Assembly: GCA_963725415.1 (NCBI GenBank)
Contig: CAVRZY010000024.1
Span: forward strand, 1-19,118
Direction of reading: 5' to 3'
Origin: CAVRZY01 sp963725415
GTDB lineage: Bacteria; Acidobacteriota; Terriglobia; Bryobacterales; Bryobacteraceae
DNA: 19,118 nt
The notes below the pieces were generated by a model. That model was not told where the DNA came from. It saw nothing but the letters and a program-made list of their open reading frames with translations, and made no database searches. Both the position numbers and the translations under genes were made by a program. Positions 1 to 7,477 of this stretch are shown here, piece after piece (the first letter of the stretch is position 1; each line of letters opens with the position of its first letter).

Positions 1-123
1 GCGCACGTGCGTGGCTCGGTTCCGCAGCGCATCGACTGCCGGGGCACCAAAGTCGAGGACCTGGGCGGCACCGGCGAACACGATTCTCAGGGCGGATAAA
101 TTCGTCCCTCCGCGCCCGCGCAA
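1..123 (-). CDS. possible 5' end of a divergent gene, unidentified
   Basis: On the minus strand a frame is open from a TGA near base 147 to the window edge, with TTG at 123 and CTG at 90 as possible starts. It reads LRIVFAGAAQVLDFGAPAVDAL near its beginning, a hydrophobic strand followed by a mixed helix, as at the N-terminus of a cytosolic enzyme. I do not recognise the family, and only about 40 codons are visible. The layout would make it divergent from the permease gene, with a shared palindromic AGTATACT (128-135) between them. It could equally be non-coding, so this is a weak call. Confidence 0.2.
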   Translation of the reverse strand, partial: MRGRGGTNLSALRIVFAGAAQVLDFGAPAVDALRNRATHVR

Positions 124-127
124 ACAT

Positions 128-135
128 AGTATACT
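128..135. promoter_or_regulatory. palindromic AGTATACT, possible divergent -10 elements
   Basis: AGTATACT is self-complementary and so gives TATACT, a good -10 match, on each strand. On the plus strand it lies about 70 bases before the permease start. I see no convincing -35 at the right spacing on either strand, so the promoter call is tentative. Confidence 0.3.
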
Positions 136-204
136 GGTCGCCTCTCAAGCGGGTTGCGAGTCGCCCACGACCCACAACCGAGAACCGTCTGAGAAGGAGT
201 GATC

Positions 205-1518
205 ATGCTGCCCGACTATATCGCCAAAGCAGTTCCTAATCCGAAGGAAAAACGCGCTCCGTGGTACGTGAACACGGCGCCCAGCTATGCGGGCGTCTTT
301 CTGTGGGTGGTTTTTTACCAGACCATCGCCGACGGCACCGTCAGCCGAGCCGGCCTCCCCTTGTGCCTGCTGGCGCTGGCCGTGGCAGGCCTGTTGAGCT
401 ATGCGCTGTACTACTATGCGCCGGCCATGCTGGGCATGAAGACCGGATATCCGCTGTACGTGGTGGGGAGTTCCACCTTCGGCACGCACGGCGGATACCT
501 GATGCCCGGGCTGCTGATGGGGGTCTTGCAGGTGGGCTGGTTCGCAGTGAACACATTCTTTTCGGTCAAGTACATCCTGAGCGGGCTGGGATCCGAGGCG
601 CAACCCGGGAGCCTGCTGTTTGCTGCGATCGCCATTCTGTGGGGCTACACCATGGCGTACGTGGGCGTGAAAGGCATTCAATACGTCGCCAGGGTCTCCC
701 TGTACCTGAACCTGATTGCCTTCCTGATGGTGTTGCTCGTGTTCCTGAAGACCAGCGGGGGCATCTCGCAGCACGCGGTTGCCAATCCGGAGCCTTTCGT
801 CGCCTTCACGCTGCTGGTGCAGGGCGTGATTGGCTTCTTTGCTACAGCGGGGGCCGCGGGCGCGGATTTCGGCATGAACAACCGTAATGGAAAGGATGTT
901 CGCTGGGGCGGCCTGGTCGGAATCACTCTGGCCATTCTTTATGCCGGCGGCCTGCCACTGCTGTCGGTGGCCGGCGCACGAGCGCTTCACCCGGAGATGC
1001 AGAGTTTCGGCTACGACGCGGTGATCGGTGCAGTGGGTGGATTCCTCGCCACCGCCATGTTTTTCTTGTTTGCCATCGCCTCGATTGTGCCGGCCTGTTT
1101 CTGCGCCTTCATCGCCGGCAACAGCTTTTCCACCATGCTGCCCGGCATTCGCCGGATGACCAGCACCATGGTGGGCGTGACCATCTCGATCGTGCTGGCG
1201 ATCACCGGCGTGGCGGCGAACCTGGTCGGTGTCTTCACGATTGTGGGGGCTTCCTTCGGACCAATTTGCGGCGCCATCGCGGCGGACTACCTGCTGTCGG
1301 GGAGGCGCTGGGCCGGCCCCAGGCAAGGAATCAACTGGGCCGGCTACATCGCTTGGGCGCTCGGATTCCTGGTGGGGATCATCCCCTTCCTGCCGGTTTC
1401 TCAGGAGCTGAAAACCTACGCCCAGCCTGTAGTGGTCTACAGTTTCATCGTTGGCTTCGTGGTCTACCTGGTGCTGGCCAAGGCGGGCCTCGAACCGAAG
1501 ACCGTTCCGGTGAGGTAG
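205..1518 (+). CDS. NCS1-family cytosine/purine permease (CodB-like)
   Basis: Encodes a 437-residue integral membrane protein with about 12 hydrophobic segments, the size and topology of nucleobase:cation symporter-1 carriers. These import cytosine, purines, allantoin or related bases with a proton or sodium ion. The C-terminal third is most telling: GASFGPICGAIAADYLL, a short Arg-rich loop, then INWAGYIAWALGF, which matches the CodB pattern of a GG-x-I-x-ADY loop followed by NW-x-A. I chose ATG 205 because GAAGGAG (193-199) lies 5 bases before it; an in-frame GTG at 199 overlaps that ribosome-binding site. No catabolic deaminase is adjacent, so the substrate cannot be assigned. It converges on der with only 7 bases between the stops and no visible hairpin terminator. 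Confidence 0.82.
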   Translation: MLPDYIAKAVPNPKEKRAPWYVNTAPSYAGVFLWVVFYQTIADGTVSRAGLPLCLLALAVAGLLSYALYYYAPAMLGMKTGYPLYVVGSSTFGTHGGYLMPGLLMGVLQVGWFAVNTFFSVKYILSGLGSEAQPGSLLFAAIAILWGYTMAYVGVKGIQYVARVSLYLNLIAFLMVLLVFLKTSGGISQHAVANPEPFVAFTLLVQGVIGFFATAGAAGADFGMNNRNGKDVRWGGLVGITLAILYAGGLPLLSVAGARALHPEMQSFGYDAVIGAVGGFLATAMFFLFAIASIVPACFCAFIAGNSFSTMLPGIRRMTSTMVGVTISIVLAITGVAANLVGVFTIVGASFGPICGAIAADYLLSGRRWAGPRQGINWAGYIAWALGFLVGIIPFLPVSQELKTYAQPVVVYSFIVGFVVYLVLAKAGLEPKTVPVR

Positions 1519-1525
1519 AGGCGGC

Positions 1526-2830
1526 TCACGCTCGTTTCGCTTTGGTCTTCAGCACGAGGGGTGTGCCGCGGAAGCCGAAGCGGGCGCGGATCTGATTGAT
1601 CAGGAAACGCTCGTTGGAGAAGTAGAGCGGCGCCGGGCGGTCCGTAAAGAGGACGAAGGTGGGCGGGCGGACCGAGGGCTGCGTGATGTAGAGGATTTTC
1701 GGCCCCCGCTCCGATTTCAGGGTCTCGAGGAACCGGTTCAGCTCGCCGGTGGGGATGCGCTGCGAAGCGGATTGATAGACTTCGCGGATGCGCGGCAAGA
1801 GCGCCTGGACGCCGGCGCCTGTTTTCGCCGAAAGGAAAGCGACGGGCGCGTAATCCAGGAACTTGAGCTCGTCGCGGATCGTTTGCTCGAAGGCGCGCCG
1901 ACTCTTCTGGGGGCTGATGTCCCACTTGTTCACGCATAGGACCACCGCGCGGCCGCCTTCATGCGCATAACCGGCAATGGTGGCGTCCGAGCCCACAATT
2001 CCTTCTGAGGCATCCAGGATCAGCAGGACCACGTTGGCCATGCGGATGTGGCGGCGCGCCATGACGACGCTCAGCTTCTCGGCCATCAGCCTGGTCTTGC
2101 CTTTGCGGCGGATGCCTGCGGTGTCTACGAAAACGTAAGTGACGCCGTCTTGAGTGATGGCGGCGTCCACGGCATCGCGGGTGGTGCCGGGGACCGGCGA
2201 GACGATGGCGCGCTCCTCGCCGACCAGCGCGTTCAGCAATGTGGACTTGCCCACGTTGGGCCGACCGACGATGGCGACCTTGGTGGTCTGCTGCGGTTTC
2301 TCTTCGCTCTGGGCGCCGCCCCCGGCGAAGCGCGCCGTCACGTGCTCGAGTAACTCATCGACTCCCAAACGGTGTTCCGCCGAGACAGGAAACAGGTCGG
2401 GGATTCCCAGCGAGTAGAACTCGTGCGCCAGGACCTCGCGCGAGGCCGCATCAATCTTGTTTACCGCTAGCGAGACCGGCTTGCCCAACTGCCGCAGCAT
2501 CTGGGTCAGGTCGCGGTCGGCGCCGGTGATTTCGGCGCGGCCGTCGATGATGAAGATGATGTGGGAGGCGCGCTCCAGGGCTACCCGGGCCTGCTTCAGG
2601 ATCTGGCCGGGAATGTATTCGGAGTCGTGGGGGATGAGGCCACCGGTGTCGATCAGCTCAAAGCGGCGGCCGCGGTAGACGGCCTCCCCATGGATGCGGT
2701 CGCGCGTGATACCGGGCTCGTCGCCGACAATGGCGCGGCGCCATCCCAGGATGGCGTTGAAGAGCGTGGATTTCCCCACATTCGGCCGGCCCACGATGAC
2801 CACCGCAGGCAGGCTCTCCGGCTGCGGCAT
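1526..2830 (-). CDS. der: ribosome biogenesis GTPase Der (EngA)
   Basis: The 434-residue product has the two tandem Era-like G domains unique to Der, plus a C-terminal KH-like domain. It acts in maturation of the 50S ribosomal subunit. Domain 1 shows GRPNVGKS (residues 14-21), a GITRDR switch region, DTGG at about 61 and NKID. Domain 2 repeats GRPNVGKS near residue 190, followed by PGTTRD, DTAGIRRKGK and NKWD. The C-terminal part, after about residue 345, carries the usual basic KH-like sequence. Length is normal and the frame is intact. ATG 2830 is preceded on the minus strand by GAGGAAA at about 5 bases. It is a housekeeping anchor bordering the less GC-rich satD islet. Confidence 0.97.
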   Translation of the reverse strand: MPQPESLPAVVIVGRPNVGKSTLFNAILGWRRAIVGDEPGITRDRIHGEAVYRGRRFELIDTGGLIPHDSEYIPGQILKQARVALERASHIIFIIDGRAEITGADRDLTQMLRQLGKPVSLAVNKIDAASREVLAHEFYSLGIPDLFPVSAEHRLGVDELLEHVTARFAGGGAQSEEKPQQTTKVAIVGRPNVGKSTLLNALVGEERAIVSPVPGTTRDAVDAAITQDGVTYVFVDTAGIRRKGKTRLMAEKLSVVMARRHIRMANVVLLILDASEGIVGSDATIAGYAHEGGRAVVLCVNKWDISPQKSRRAFEQTIRDELKFLDYAPVAFLSAKTGAGVQALLPRIREVYQSASQRIPTGELNRFLETLKSERGPKILYITQPSVRPPTFVLFTDRPAPLYFSNERFLINQIRARFGFRGTPLVLKTKAKRA

Positions 2831-2886
2831 GTTTCCTCATCATAGCACCGGCGTTGCGTCGCACCGGATGTGTGAAAGGCAGTGCC

Positions 2887-3697
2887 CTATTTCAAAGAAA
2901 GAGTCCCGTACAGCGTCTTGATCAGGATCAAGCCTCCGACGAGCGCGACGCTCATGCTTAGCAGGGTTCCAATCAAGAAATACTCGGCGAAACGTATGTC
3001 CTTCAACTCGGGAAAGCGTATGACCGCCTTGGCGGTGAGTATGAGTCCAACAGTGGCCGGCGATTGCAGAACCAGGGCCGTGAGGATCAGGAATCTCTCC
3101 AGCCAACCGATATACATCCCCGCATTCCTAAGCTGGCTGATGTTGTCTGCCGACATCGTCTGGCCAGGGGTTTTCCGGAAGCCCTCAAGCAAAGGCTTGG
3201 TCAGATACCGGACCAGATACCCTCCCCCGAAGATCACCGCTACATAGACCACCAGCACCGGAAGCAGGGTGCTTCGGAGTCTCTTGGAACCGCAGGAATG
3301 TCGTTCGAAAATCGCTCCACCCGGTCGCCGCGATAAACCAGGCGGCCGTTGCCACAGTAAGCGTGTGCCAGACCTGATCCACAATGAAGGTCGAGGCGCC
3401 GTCATGGACTTTTCCTTTGTGTACCAGCACAAGCTTCCCACAATCCGAGAGCAAGTGAACTGCGACCAGACCGGCAAGGACCGACTGCGTACGAAGCGAG
3501 AGTACGGGAACAGCGGCGAACAGAAGCAGGAAGGCGAGCGCACAGCAATAATGTACCGCCCCGTGTTTCAAATAGCCCCGGAACGAGGAATTCCGCTTCT
3601 GCTCCAGAATTCGTTCTGTCTGAAGGGCAAAATCACCCACCAAGTGACCGAGCCACAAACTCAGGAAAACCGGAACGATATCTGGTTGCATAATCAC
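2887..3697 (-). CDS. DUF3307 family membrane protein, frameshifted
   Basis: Two overlapping minus-strand frames join into one product of about 270 residues, the usual size of the family. The N-terminal frame starts at GTG 3697 (or ATG 3691) and has the DUF3307 signature: H18-x3-D22-F-x2-Q26-T, K34, H45, H81-x3-D85 and D107-Q-x2-H111, all set in hydrophobic helices. Reading then has to move frame near 3265-3300. The second frame supplies the C-terminal segments with VVYVAVIFGGGYLVRYL and two further membrane helices, ending at 2887. DUF3307 has no established biochemical function; the conserved His/Asp pattern hints at metal or proton chemistry in the membrane (inference). Its GTG overlaps the satD TGA by four bases, so the two are translationally coupled. 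The indel may be a sequencing error. Confidence 0.75.
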
Positions 3698-4458
3698 GTG
3701 CGATTTCGCGCTCTTGTACGTTTTTGTGCAACTCCCGGAGAGTGTTCCGGAATCCGCCGTAGCACTTGCGGACCGCGGCGGAGAGTTCCATCAGCAATGG
3801 CTGGCGAGAAAAGGTCTTTCAGAATCCCCCGCACGACTTCCACCGTTTCTTTCATGTGCCAGTAGGATCCCCGTTGGAGGTTGCGCGATACCGTGGACCT
3901 CCCCACGTTCAGTCTCCTCGCGGTGACATCCTGGCTCCCGGTCCCCACGTACGTGTTGATGTTCTCCCACTGTTTTGCGGTCACCTTCTTCAGGAGGGTA
4001 TCATGCAAACCGTAGATGAGGTTGGCGATTTGATCGAAACTGCTGTTTACGGATCGGAACTGCGTGAACCTTTGAAATCTCTGAACCTTTCCGCCCCGCA
4101 TTTCATCCAAAGCTTCGCGTGCGAATTCAAAGGCCTGCCCCCCGGCAAAGGCGTTGATGGGGGTTCGCAAGGGTTCGATTATGGTGCCGATTCCCACGGC
4201 GATACGCAGGGGCATAGGATGCCAGATTCGCCGGAGGTCCCAGATTACCTGTGGGGCGCACCAAGGACCCGCCAGGACGCTCTGAAATTCGTCCCAGGTG
4301 GTGACAGTATAAGGTTGGAGGACGAGCCCCTGATCGAGATGTGCGGCCGAGAGCTTCCCTAGTTTGCGATCACGCAGCTTGGTGAACTGGGGCACTGCTG
4401 TGGAGGCGACGACATCAGCGGTGACAACGGCATACAACCCGGTTTCTGTTTCACGCAT
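3694..4458 (-). CDS. SatD family protein with C-terminal helix-turn-helix
   Basis: The 254-residue product matches the SatD family, first named for a streptococcal secretion and acid-tolerance locus; its biochemistry is unknown. Residues 9-19 read YAVVTADVVAS, 53-59 TTWDEFQ and 84-91 LRIAVGIG. This spacing resembles the metal-binding beta strands of class III nucleotide cyclases, with D15 and D56 as the acidic pair, although Trp replaces the Gly usual before DEF. Residues about 176-197 form a helix-turn-helix with S-T-V-S-R in the recognition helix. I chose ATG 4458 over ATG 4494 because the longer start lies inside a palindrome and -35 box. There is no Shine-Dalgarno sequence; the -10 box ends 7 bases before the ATG, suggesting a leaderless message. 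DUF3307 follows with a GTGA overlap. Base composition is less GC-rich than in the neighbours. Confidence 0.78.
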   Translation of the reverse strand: MRETETGLYAVVTADVVASTAVPQFTKLRDRKLGKLSAAHLDQGLVLQPYTVTTWDEFQSVLAGPWCAPQVIWDLRRIWHPMPLRIAVGIGTIIEPLRTPINAFAGGQAFEFAREALDEMRGGKVQRFQRFTQFRSVNSSFDQIANLIYGLHDTLLKKVTAKQWENINTYVGTGSQDVTARRLNVGRSTVSRNLQRGSYWHMKETVEVVRGILKDLFSPAIADGTLRRGPQVLRRIPEHSPGVAQKRTRARNRT

Positions 4459-4465
4459 TGATACA

Positions 4466-4494
4466 ACTATACAAAGTTGCACACTGCTGTGCAA
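4466..4494 (-). promoter_or_regulatory. satD promoter, probably giving leaderless mRNA
   Basis: On the minus strand TTGCAC (4494-4489) and TATAGT (4471-4466) are separated by exactly 17 bases. They match sigma-70 boxes at 4/6 and 5/6 positions. Only seven bases lie between the -10 box and ATG 4458, so transcription should begin at or next to the start codon. Confidence 0.6.
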
Positions 4495-4495
4495 C
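4476..4495. promoter_or_regulatory. palindromic operator over the satD -35 box
   Basis: GTTGCACACTGCTGTGCAAC is a perfect inverted repeat with 8-base arms (GTTGCACA/TGTGCAAC) and a 4-base centre. It covers the -35 box and most of the spacer, the usual place for a repressor site. The SatD helix-turn-helix is an obvious candidate ligand, which is inference. Confidence 0.6.
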
Positions 4496-4599
4496 CGCAG
4501 CCCGTCTTCACATTCGAGCTCGACGGTGTAATAATGGCGGGCACGTCAGCCTGGGTCATTGCATTCCCAGAGCGGTCAGCCAGAGACTTCCTGCCGAGG

Positions 4600-4650
4600 G
4601 CTGAAGGCCCGACGGACGCGCCGCCTGCTGAAGGCTGATAGCTGAAGGCT
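4600..4650 (+). repeat. short repeats GCTGAAGGCT/C
   Basis: GCTGAAGGCC at 4600-4609 and GCTGAAGGCT at 4627-4636 and 4641-4650; the last two are spaced 14 bases apart. They lie in the non-coding gap before the helicase gene, and the last runs into a TATACT box at 4650-4655. Confidence 0.6.
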
Positions 4651-4655
4651 ATACT
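4650..4655 (+). promoter_or_regulatory. possible -10 box of the helicase gene
   Basis: TATACT ends ten bases before ATG 4666. There is no good -35 at 16-18 bases and only AGGA touching the ATG, so any message would have an almost absent leader. Weak call. Confidence 0.3.
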
Positions 4656-4665
4656 GGGTCTAGGA

Positions 4666-6594
4666 ATGCCGGCGCACACCAGGGAGCTGACTACACGGCA
4701 GTTCTTTTCGCAGCGGGGAATGCTGTCGCAGTGCCATCCGAAATACGAATTTCGGCCGGGGCAGTTGGAGATGGCCGAAGCGGTCGAGGCTGCGCTGGCT
4801 GAGCGGAAACATCTCATTGTGGAAGCCGGCACCGGGACTGGCAAGACCCTGGCCTACCTGATCCCGGCGATTATTTCCGGCAAGCGGGTGGTGATATCCA
4901 CCGGCACCAAAAACCTCCAGGAGCAACTGTTCTACAAAGACGTCCCGTTCCTCCAGACACACCTCGCCAGGCCGATTCAGGTCTGCTACATGAAGGGGCG
5001 AAGCAACTACGCCTGCCGGCAGAAGATCTACGACGCGGAGAAAGAGCCGATTCTGGAGGGCCTGGAGGAGGTGGCGGACTTCGAGGTCATCCGGGCCTGG
5101 GAGAAAACCACGCAAACCGGGGACCGGGCCGAGATCAAGACCCTGCCGGAGAGCACGACGGTGTGGGGCAAGATCGATGCGCGGCGCGAGCTGTGCAGCG
5201 GGCAGAAATGCCCGCAGTTCGAGCGCTGCTTCATCACCCTGATGCACCAGCGCGCGCTGGAGAGCGACATCATCATAGTCAACCACCACCTGTTCTTCGC
5301 GGATCTGGCGGTCAAGGAAGAGGAGTATGCGGGGATCATCCCCGAATACGCGGCCGTCATTTTCGACGAAGCGCACGAGCTGGAAGATGTGGTTGGACAG
5401 TACTTCGGCGTTTCGGTGAGCAACTATCAGTTTCAGGAATTGCAGCGGGACATCAGCACGGTGGCGCGGCGGAAGACGTTCGGATCCCAGGAACTGGACC
5501 GGATTCTGGTTCAGGTGGGGGAGGCGGCCGCGCAGTTCTTCGCGTTGTTCGGGCAATTGGAGGGCCGCTCGGCGTTCCGGGAACAGCAGGCCTTCCTGGA
5601 GGAACATGGGGAGCAATACCGGCAGGTGCTGTGCGGCCTGGAATTGACCGGCTCCCACCTGCGGCTGATCAAGAACGCTCCGGAGGAGGTTCTGCCGTTG
5701 CTGCGGCGCAGCGTGGAACTGGGGGCCGCGCTGGAATTCTGGATGGCGGGCGGGGAGCGCAGCTTTGTCTACTGGGTGGAGAGGCGCGGACGGGGATGCT
5801 TTCTCCAGGCCACGCCCATCGACGTGTCATCCATCCTGAAGGAGAAACTGTTCGGGGTGGTGGAGGCGGCCGTTCTGACCTCGGCGACGCTGGCGGTGGC
5901 GGGGAATTTCGACTATACCCGGAGGCGCCTGGGACTGGAGGAGGCGCGCACGCTGGTGGTGCCGGGTTACTTCGATTTCCAGAAGCAGGCGCTGTTGTAC
6001 GTCCCCCAGCACCTGCCCGACCCGCGCAGCGCCAACTTCGTGGAGGAGGCCGCCAAGGAGGTGGTGCGCATCCTGGAGCTAAGCCGCGGCCGGGCCTTTG
6101 TGCTGTTCACCAGCTACCAGCAGATGCGCCTGGTCTACGACCGGGTGTCGCTGGAGGTCGAGTACCCGACGCTGCTGCAAGGGACGGGACCGCGCACGGC
6201 GTTATTGGAGGAGTTCCGCGTCACGCCGCACTGCGTGCTATTCGCCACGGCCTCGTTCTGGCAGGGCGTGGATGTGCCAGGCCAGCAACTCAGTTGCGTG
6301 ATCATCGACAAGTTGCCGTTTGCGGTTCCCACGGACCCGGTGGTCGAAGCACGCATCCGAGCGGTGCGCGAGGAGGGGGGCAATCCGTTTTACGAGTATC
6401 AGATTCCGCAGGCCGCCCTGGCGCTCAAACAGGGCTTTGGGCGGTTGATCCGGAGCCGCTCGGATCGCGGCGCGCTGGTGCTTCTGGACAACCGGATCAC
6501 GAAGCAACGCTACGGCCAGGTCTTCCTGGACAGCCTGCCCGGCTACAGCTTCACCACCGATCTGCGCGACGTGGAGGAGTTCTTCGATGTATGA
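4666..6594 (+). CDS. dinG: DinG/YoaA-family ATP-dependent DNA helicase
   Basis: The 642-residue product is an XPD-like superfamily 2 helicase with an iron-sulfur domain, which unwinds DNA 5' to 3' in repair or in resolving R-loops and G-quadruplexes. In order it shows a YEFRPGQ motif (27-33), Walker A AGTGTGKT (54-61), four cluster cysteines C117, C177, C182 and C188, the DEAH box (234-237), then ATASFWQGVDVPG and a motif VI of QGFGRLIRSRSDRGALVLLDNR type shortly before the C-terminus. It lacks the N-terminal exonuclease domain of Gram-positive DinG. The frame is intact. ATG 4666 has only a poorly spaced AGGA; a start slightly downstream is possible. The 3' end overlaps queD by eight bases, so the two are probably co-transcribed. 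Confidence 0.93.
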   Translation: MPAHTRELTTRQFFSQRGMLSQCHPKYEFRPGQLEMAEAVEAALAERKHLIVEAGTGTGKTLAYLIPAIISGKRVVISTGTKNLQEQLFYKDVPFLQTHLARPIQVCYMKGRSNYACRQKIYDAEKEPILEGLEEVADFEVIRAWEKTTQTGDRAEIKTLPESTTVWGKIDARRELCSGQKCPQFERCFITLMHQRALESDIIIVNHHLFFADLAVKEEEYAGIIPEYAAVIFDEAHELEDVVGQYFGVSVSNYQFQELQRDISTVARRKTFGSQELDRILVQVGEAAAQFFALFGQLEGRSAFREQQAFLEEHGEQYRQVLCGLELTGSHLRLIKNAPEEVLPLLRRSVELGAALEFWMAGGERSFVYWVERRGRGCFLQATPIDVSSILKEKLFGVVEAAVLTSATLAVAGNFDYTRRRLGLEEARTLVVPGYFDFQKQALLYVPQHLPDPRSANFVEEAAKEVVRILELSRGRAFVLFTSYQQMRLVYDRVSLEVEYPTLLQGTGPRTALLEEFRVTPHCVLFATASFWQGVDVPGQQLSCVIIDKLPFAVPTDPVVEARIRAVREEGGNPFYEYQIPQAALALKQGFGRLIRSRSDRGALVLLDNRITKQRYGQVFLDSLPGYSFTTDLRDVEEFFDV

Positions 6595-6970
6595 GATTTC
6601 AGTGGAAGAGAGCTTTGCCGCCGGGCACTCGCTGCGCGGGTACCAGGGCAAGTGCGAACGAGTGCATGGGCATAATTACCGGGTGCGGGTGACGTTCGAG
6701 GGAGAGCAACTGGACTCGCGGGGCCTGCTGCTGGACTTCAGCGAAGTCAAGCGGTTGATGCAGGGCTTGATCGAGCGGTGGGATCACCGGTTTTTGAACG
6801 ATGTCCCGCCGTTCGATGTATTGAATCCCTCGGCGGAGAACATGGCCAAGTGCTTCTATGAGGAGTTGGTGCGAGGCCTCCAGTCCGCTGCCGGCGAGGT
6901 CCCAGTTCGCCTGGCGGAGGTCAAGATCTGGGAAACCGATACCGCCACGGCCGCCTACCGGCCGTCGTAG
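6587..6970 (+). CDS. queD: 6-carboxytetrahydropterin synthase QueD
   Basis: A 127-residue member of the 6-pyruvoyl-tetrahydropterin synthase family, which converts dihydroneopterin triphosphate to 6-carboxy-tetrahydropterin on the queuosine/preQ1 pathway. Zinc ligands are H14 (AGHSL), H27 and H29 (VHGH). C23 of the C-x3-HGH motif is the catalytic Cys, and D66-H67 (WDHRFLND) and E116 (WETDTA) complete the active site. This C-x3-HGH arrangement is that of QueD rather than of the eukaryotic enzyme. Length is normal. Start ATG 6587 lies eight bases inside the helicase gene with GGAGGAG about seven bases upstream, so translation is well supported. The other que genes are not in the window. Confidence 0.9.
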   Translation: MYEISVEESFAAGHSLRGYQGKCERVHGHNYRVRVTFEGEQLDSRGLLLDFSEVKRLMQGLIERWDHRFLNDVPPFDVLNPSAENMAKCFYEELVRGLQSAAGEVPVRLAEVKIWETDTATAAYRPS

Positions 6971-6978
6971 ATCCGCTC

Positions 6979-7239
6979 CTACCTGCCGAAGTAGGCGGCG
7001 TTTTCCTGGGCGAAGTGGGCCCACTGCTCGGGCAGATCGTCCAGGGGGAAAATCGCCGCAACGGGGCAGACCGGGACGCAGGCGCCGCAGTCGATGCACT
7101 CTAAGGGGTCGATGTAGAGCATCTTGGAATTGGCGAAATCAGCTTCGTCTTTCTTGGGGTGAATGCAGTCCACCGGGCAGGCATCCACACAGGCCGTGTC
7201 TTTAACCCCAATGCAAGGCTCCGCAATCACATACGCCAT
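6979..7239 (-). CDS. fdxA: 7Fe (3Fe-4S/4Fe-4S) ferredoxin
   Basis: An 86-residue ferredoxin, a soluble low-potential electron carrier. The cysteines are C9, C17, C21, C25 and C48, C51, C54, C58. By comparison with Azotobacter ferredoxin I, C9, C17 and C58 would hold a 3Fe-4S cluster and C21, C48, C51 and C54 a 4Fe-4S cluster, with C25 free; the wide C9-x7-C17 spacing supports a 3Fe site. The C-terminal LDDLPEQW and YFGR end are typical of this bacterial group. ATG 7239 is preceded by GGAGGAG (7250-7244 on the minus strand), so I prefer it to an in-frame ATG at 7401 that lies within a repeat element. Partner oxidoreductases are not visible nearby. It converges on queD with 8 bases between the stops. 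Confidence 0.92.
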   Translation of the reverse strand: MAYVIAEPCIGVKDTACVDACPVDCIHPKKDEADFANSKMLYIDPLECIDCGACVPVCPVAAIFPLDDLPEQWAHFAQENAAYFGR

Positions 7240-7265
7240 ACACTCCTCCGTCAACCGCCTCTGTA

Positions 7266-7409
7266 ACACCCTACTGCGATTCAGACAGTGCGCATGGAAC
7301 GCGGCAAAAACCGGGTACAGACAGCCATTTGCAGGGGCAGCAAATGGTGTCAGTCCCCGGTTTTTGCCCATTGCCGTATCAGTATCTGAATCGCAGGTCA
7401 CACCCTACT
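7266..7409. mobile_element. MITE-like hairpin element with flanking direct repeats
   Basis: ACACCCTACT occurs at 7266-7275 and again at 7400-7409, as a target-site duplication would. Inside, CTGCGATTCAGA (7274-7285) pairs with 7385-7396. Further in, a 13-base arm GGCAAAAACCGGG (7303-7315) pairs with 7356-7368, and CCATTTGC (7325-7332) with 7340-7347, giving a long nested hairpin. GGTACAG and GTCCCC sit at the junctions of the inner stems. It codes for nothing and lies between the divergent ferredoxin and galU genes. Confidence 0.7.
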
Positions 7410-7441
7410 TATAGCATAGCGCAGCGGGGTGAGGCCCCGGC

Positions 7442-7471
7442 CTGACACCTGAGGCGTTTCTTCCTTACAAT
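7442..7471 (+). promoter_or_regulatory. galU promoter
   Basis: CTGACA (7442-7447) and TACAAT (7466-7471) each match the sigma-70 boxes at 5/6 positions, with an 18-base spacer. Six bases separate the -10 box from ATG 7478, so the message would be leaderless or nearly so. Confidence 0.5.
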
Positions 7472-7477
7472 GAGGTC

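Noticed and set aside
145..1326. A 393-codon minus-strand frame over the permease gene
   Set aside because: It is antisense to a clear 12-helix permease and is rich in His, Gln and Arg without motifs.
4459..4494. Longer satD start at ATG 4494
   Set aside because: The added codons lie over the palindrome and the promoter boxes, and family similarity begins only after ATG 4458.
5163..6692. A 509-codon plus-strand frame inside the helicase gene, and a 332-codon minus-strand frame at 4660-5658
   Set aside because: The helicase frame shows all the family motifs in order. The alternatives have no recognisable domain and biased composition.
7240..7401. Longer ferredoxin start at ATG 7401
   Set aside because: The extension is made of the hairpin element, and the ATG at 7239 has a strong GGAGGAG and the standard N-terminus.
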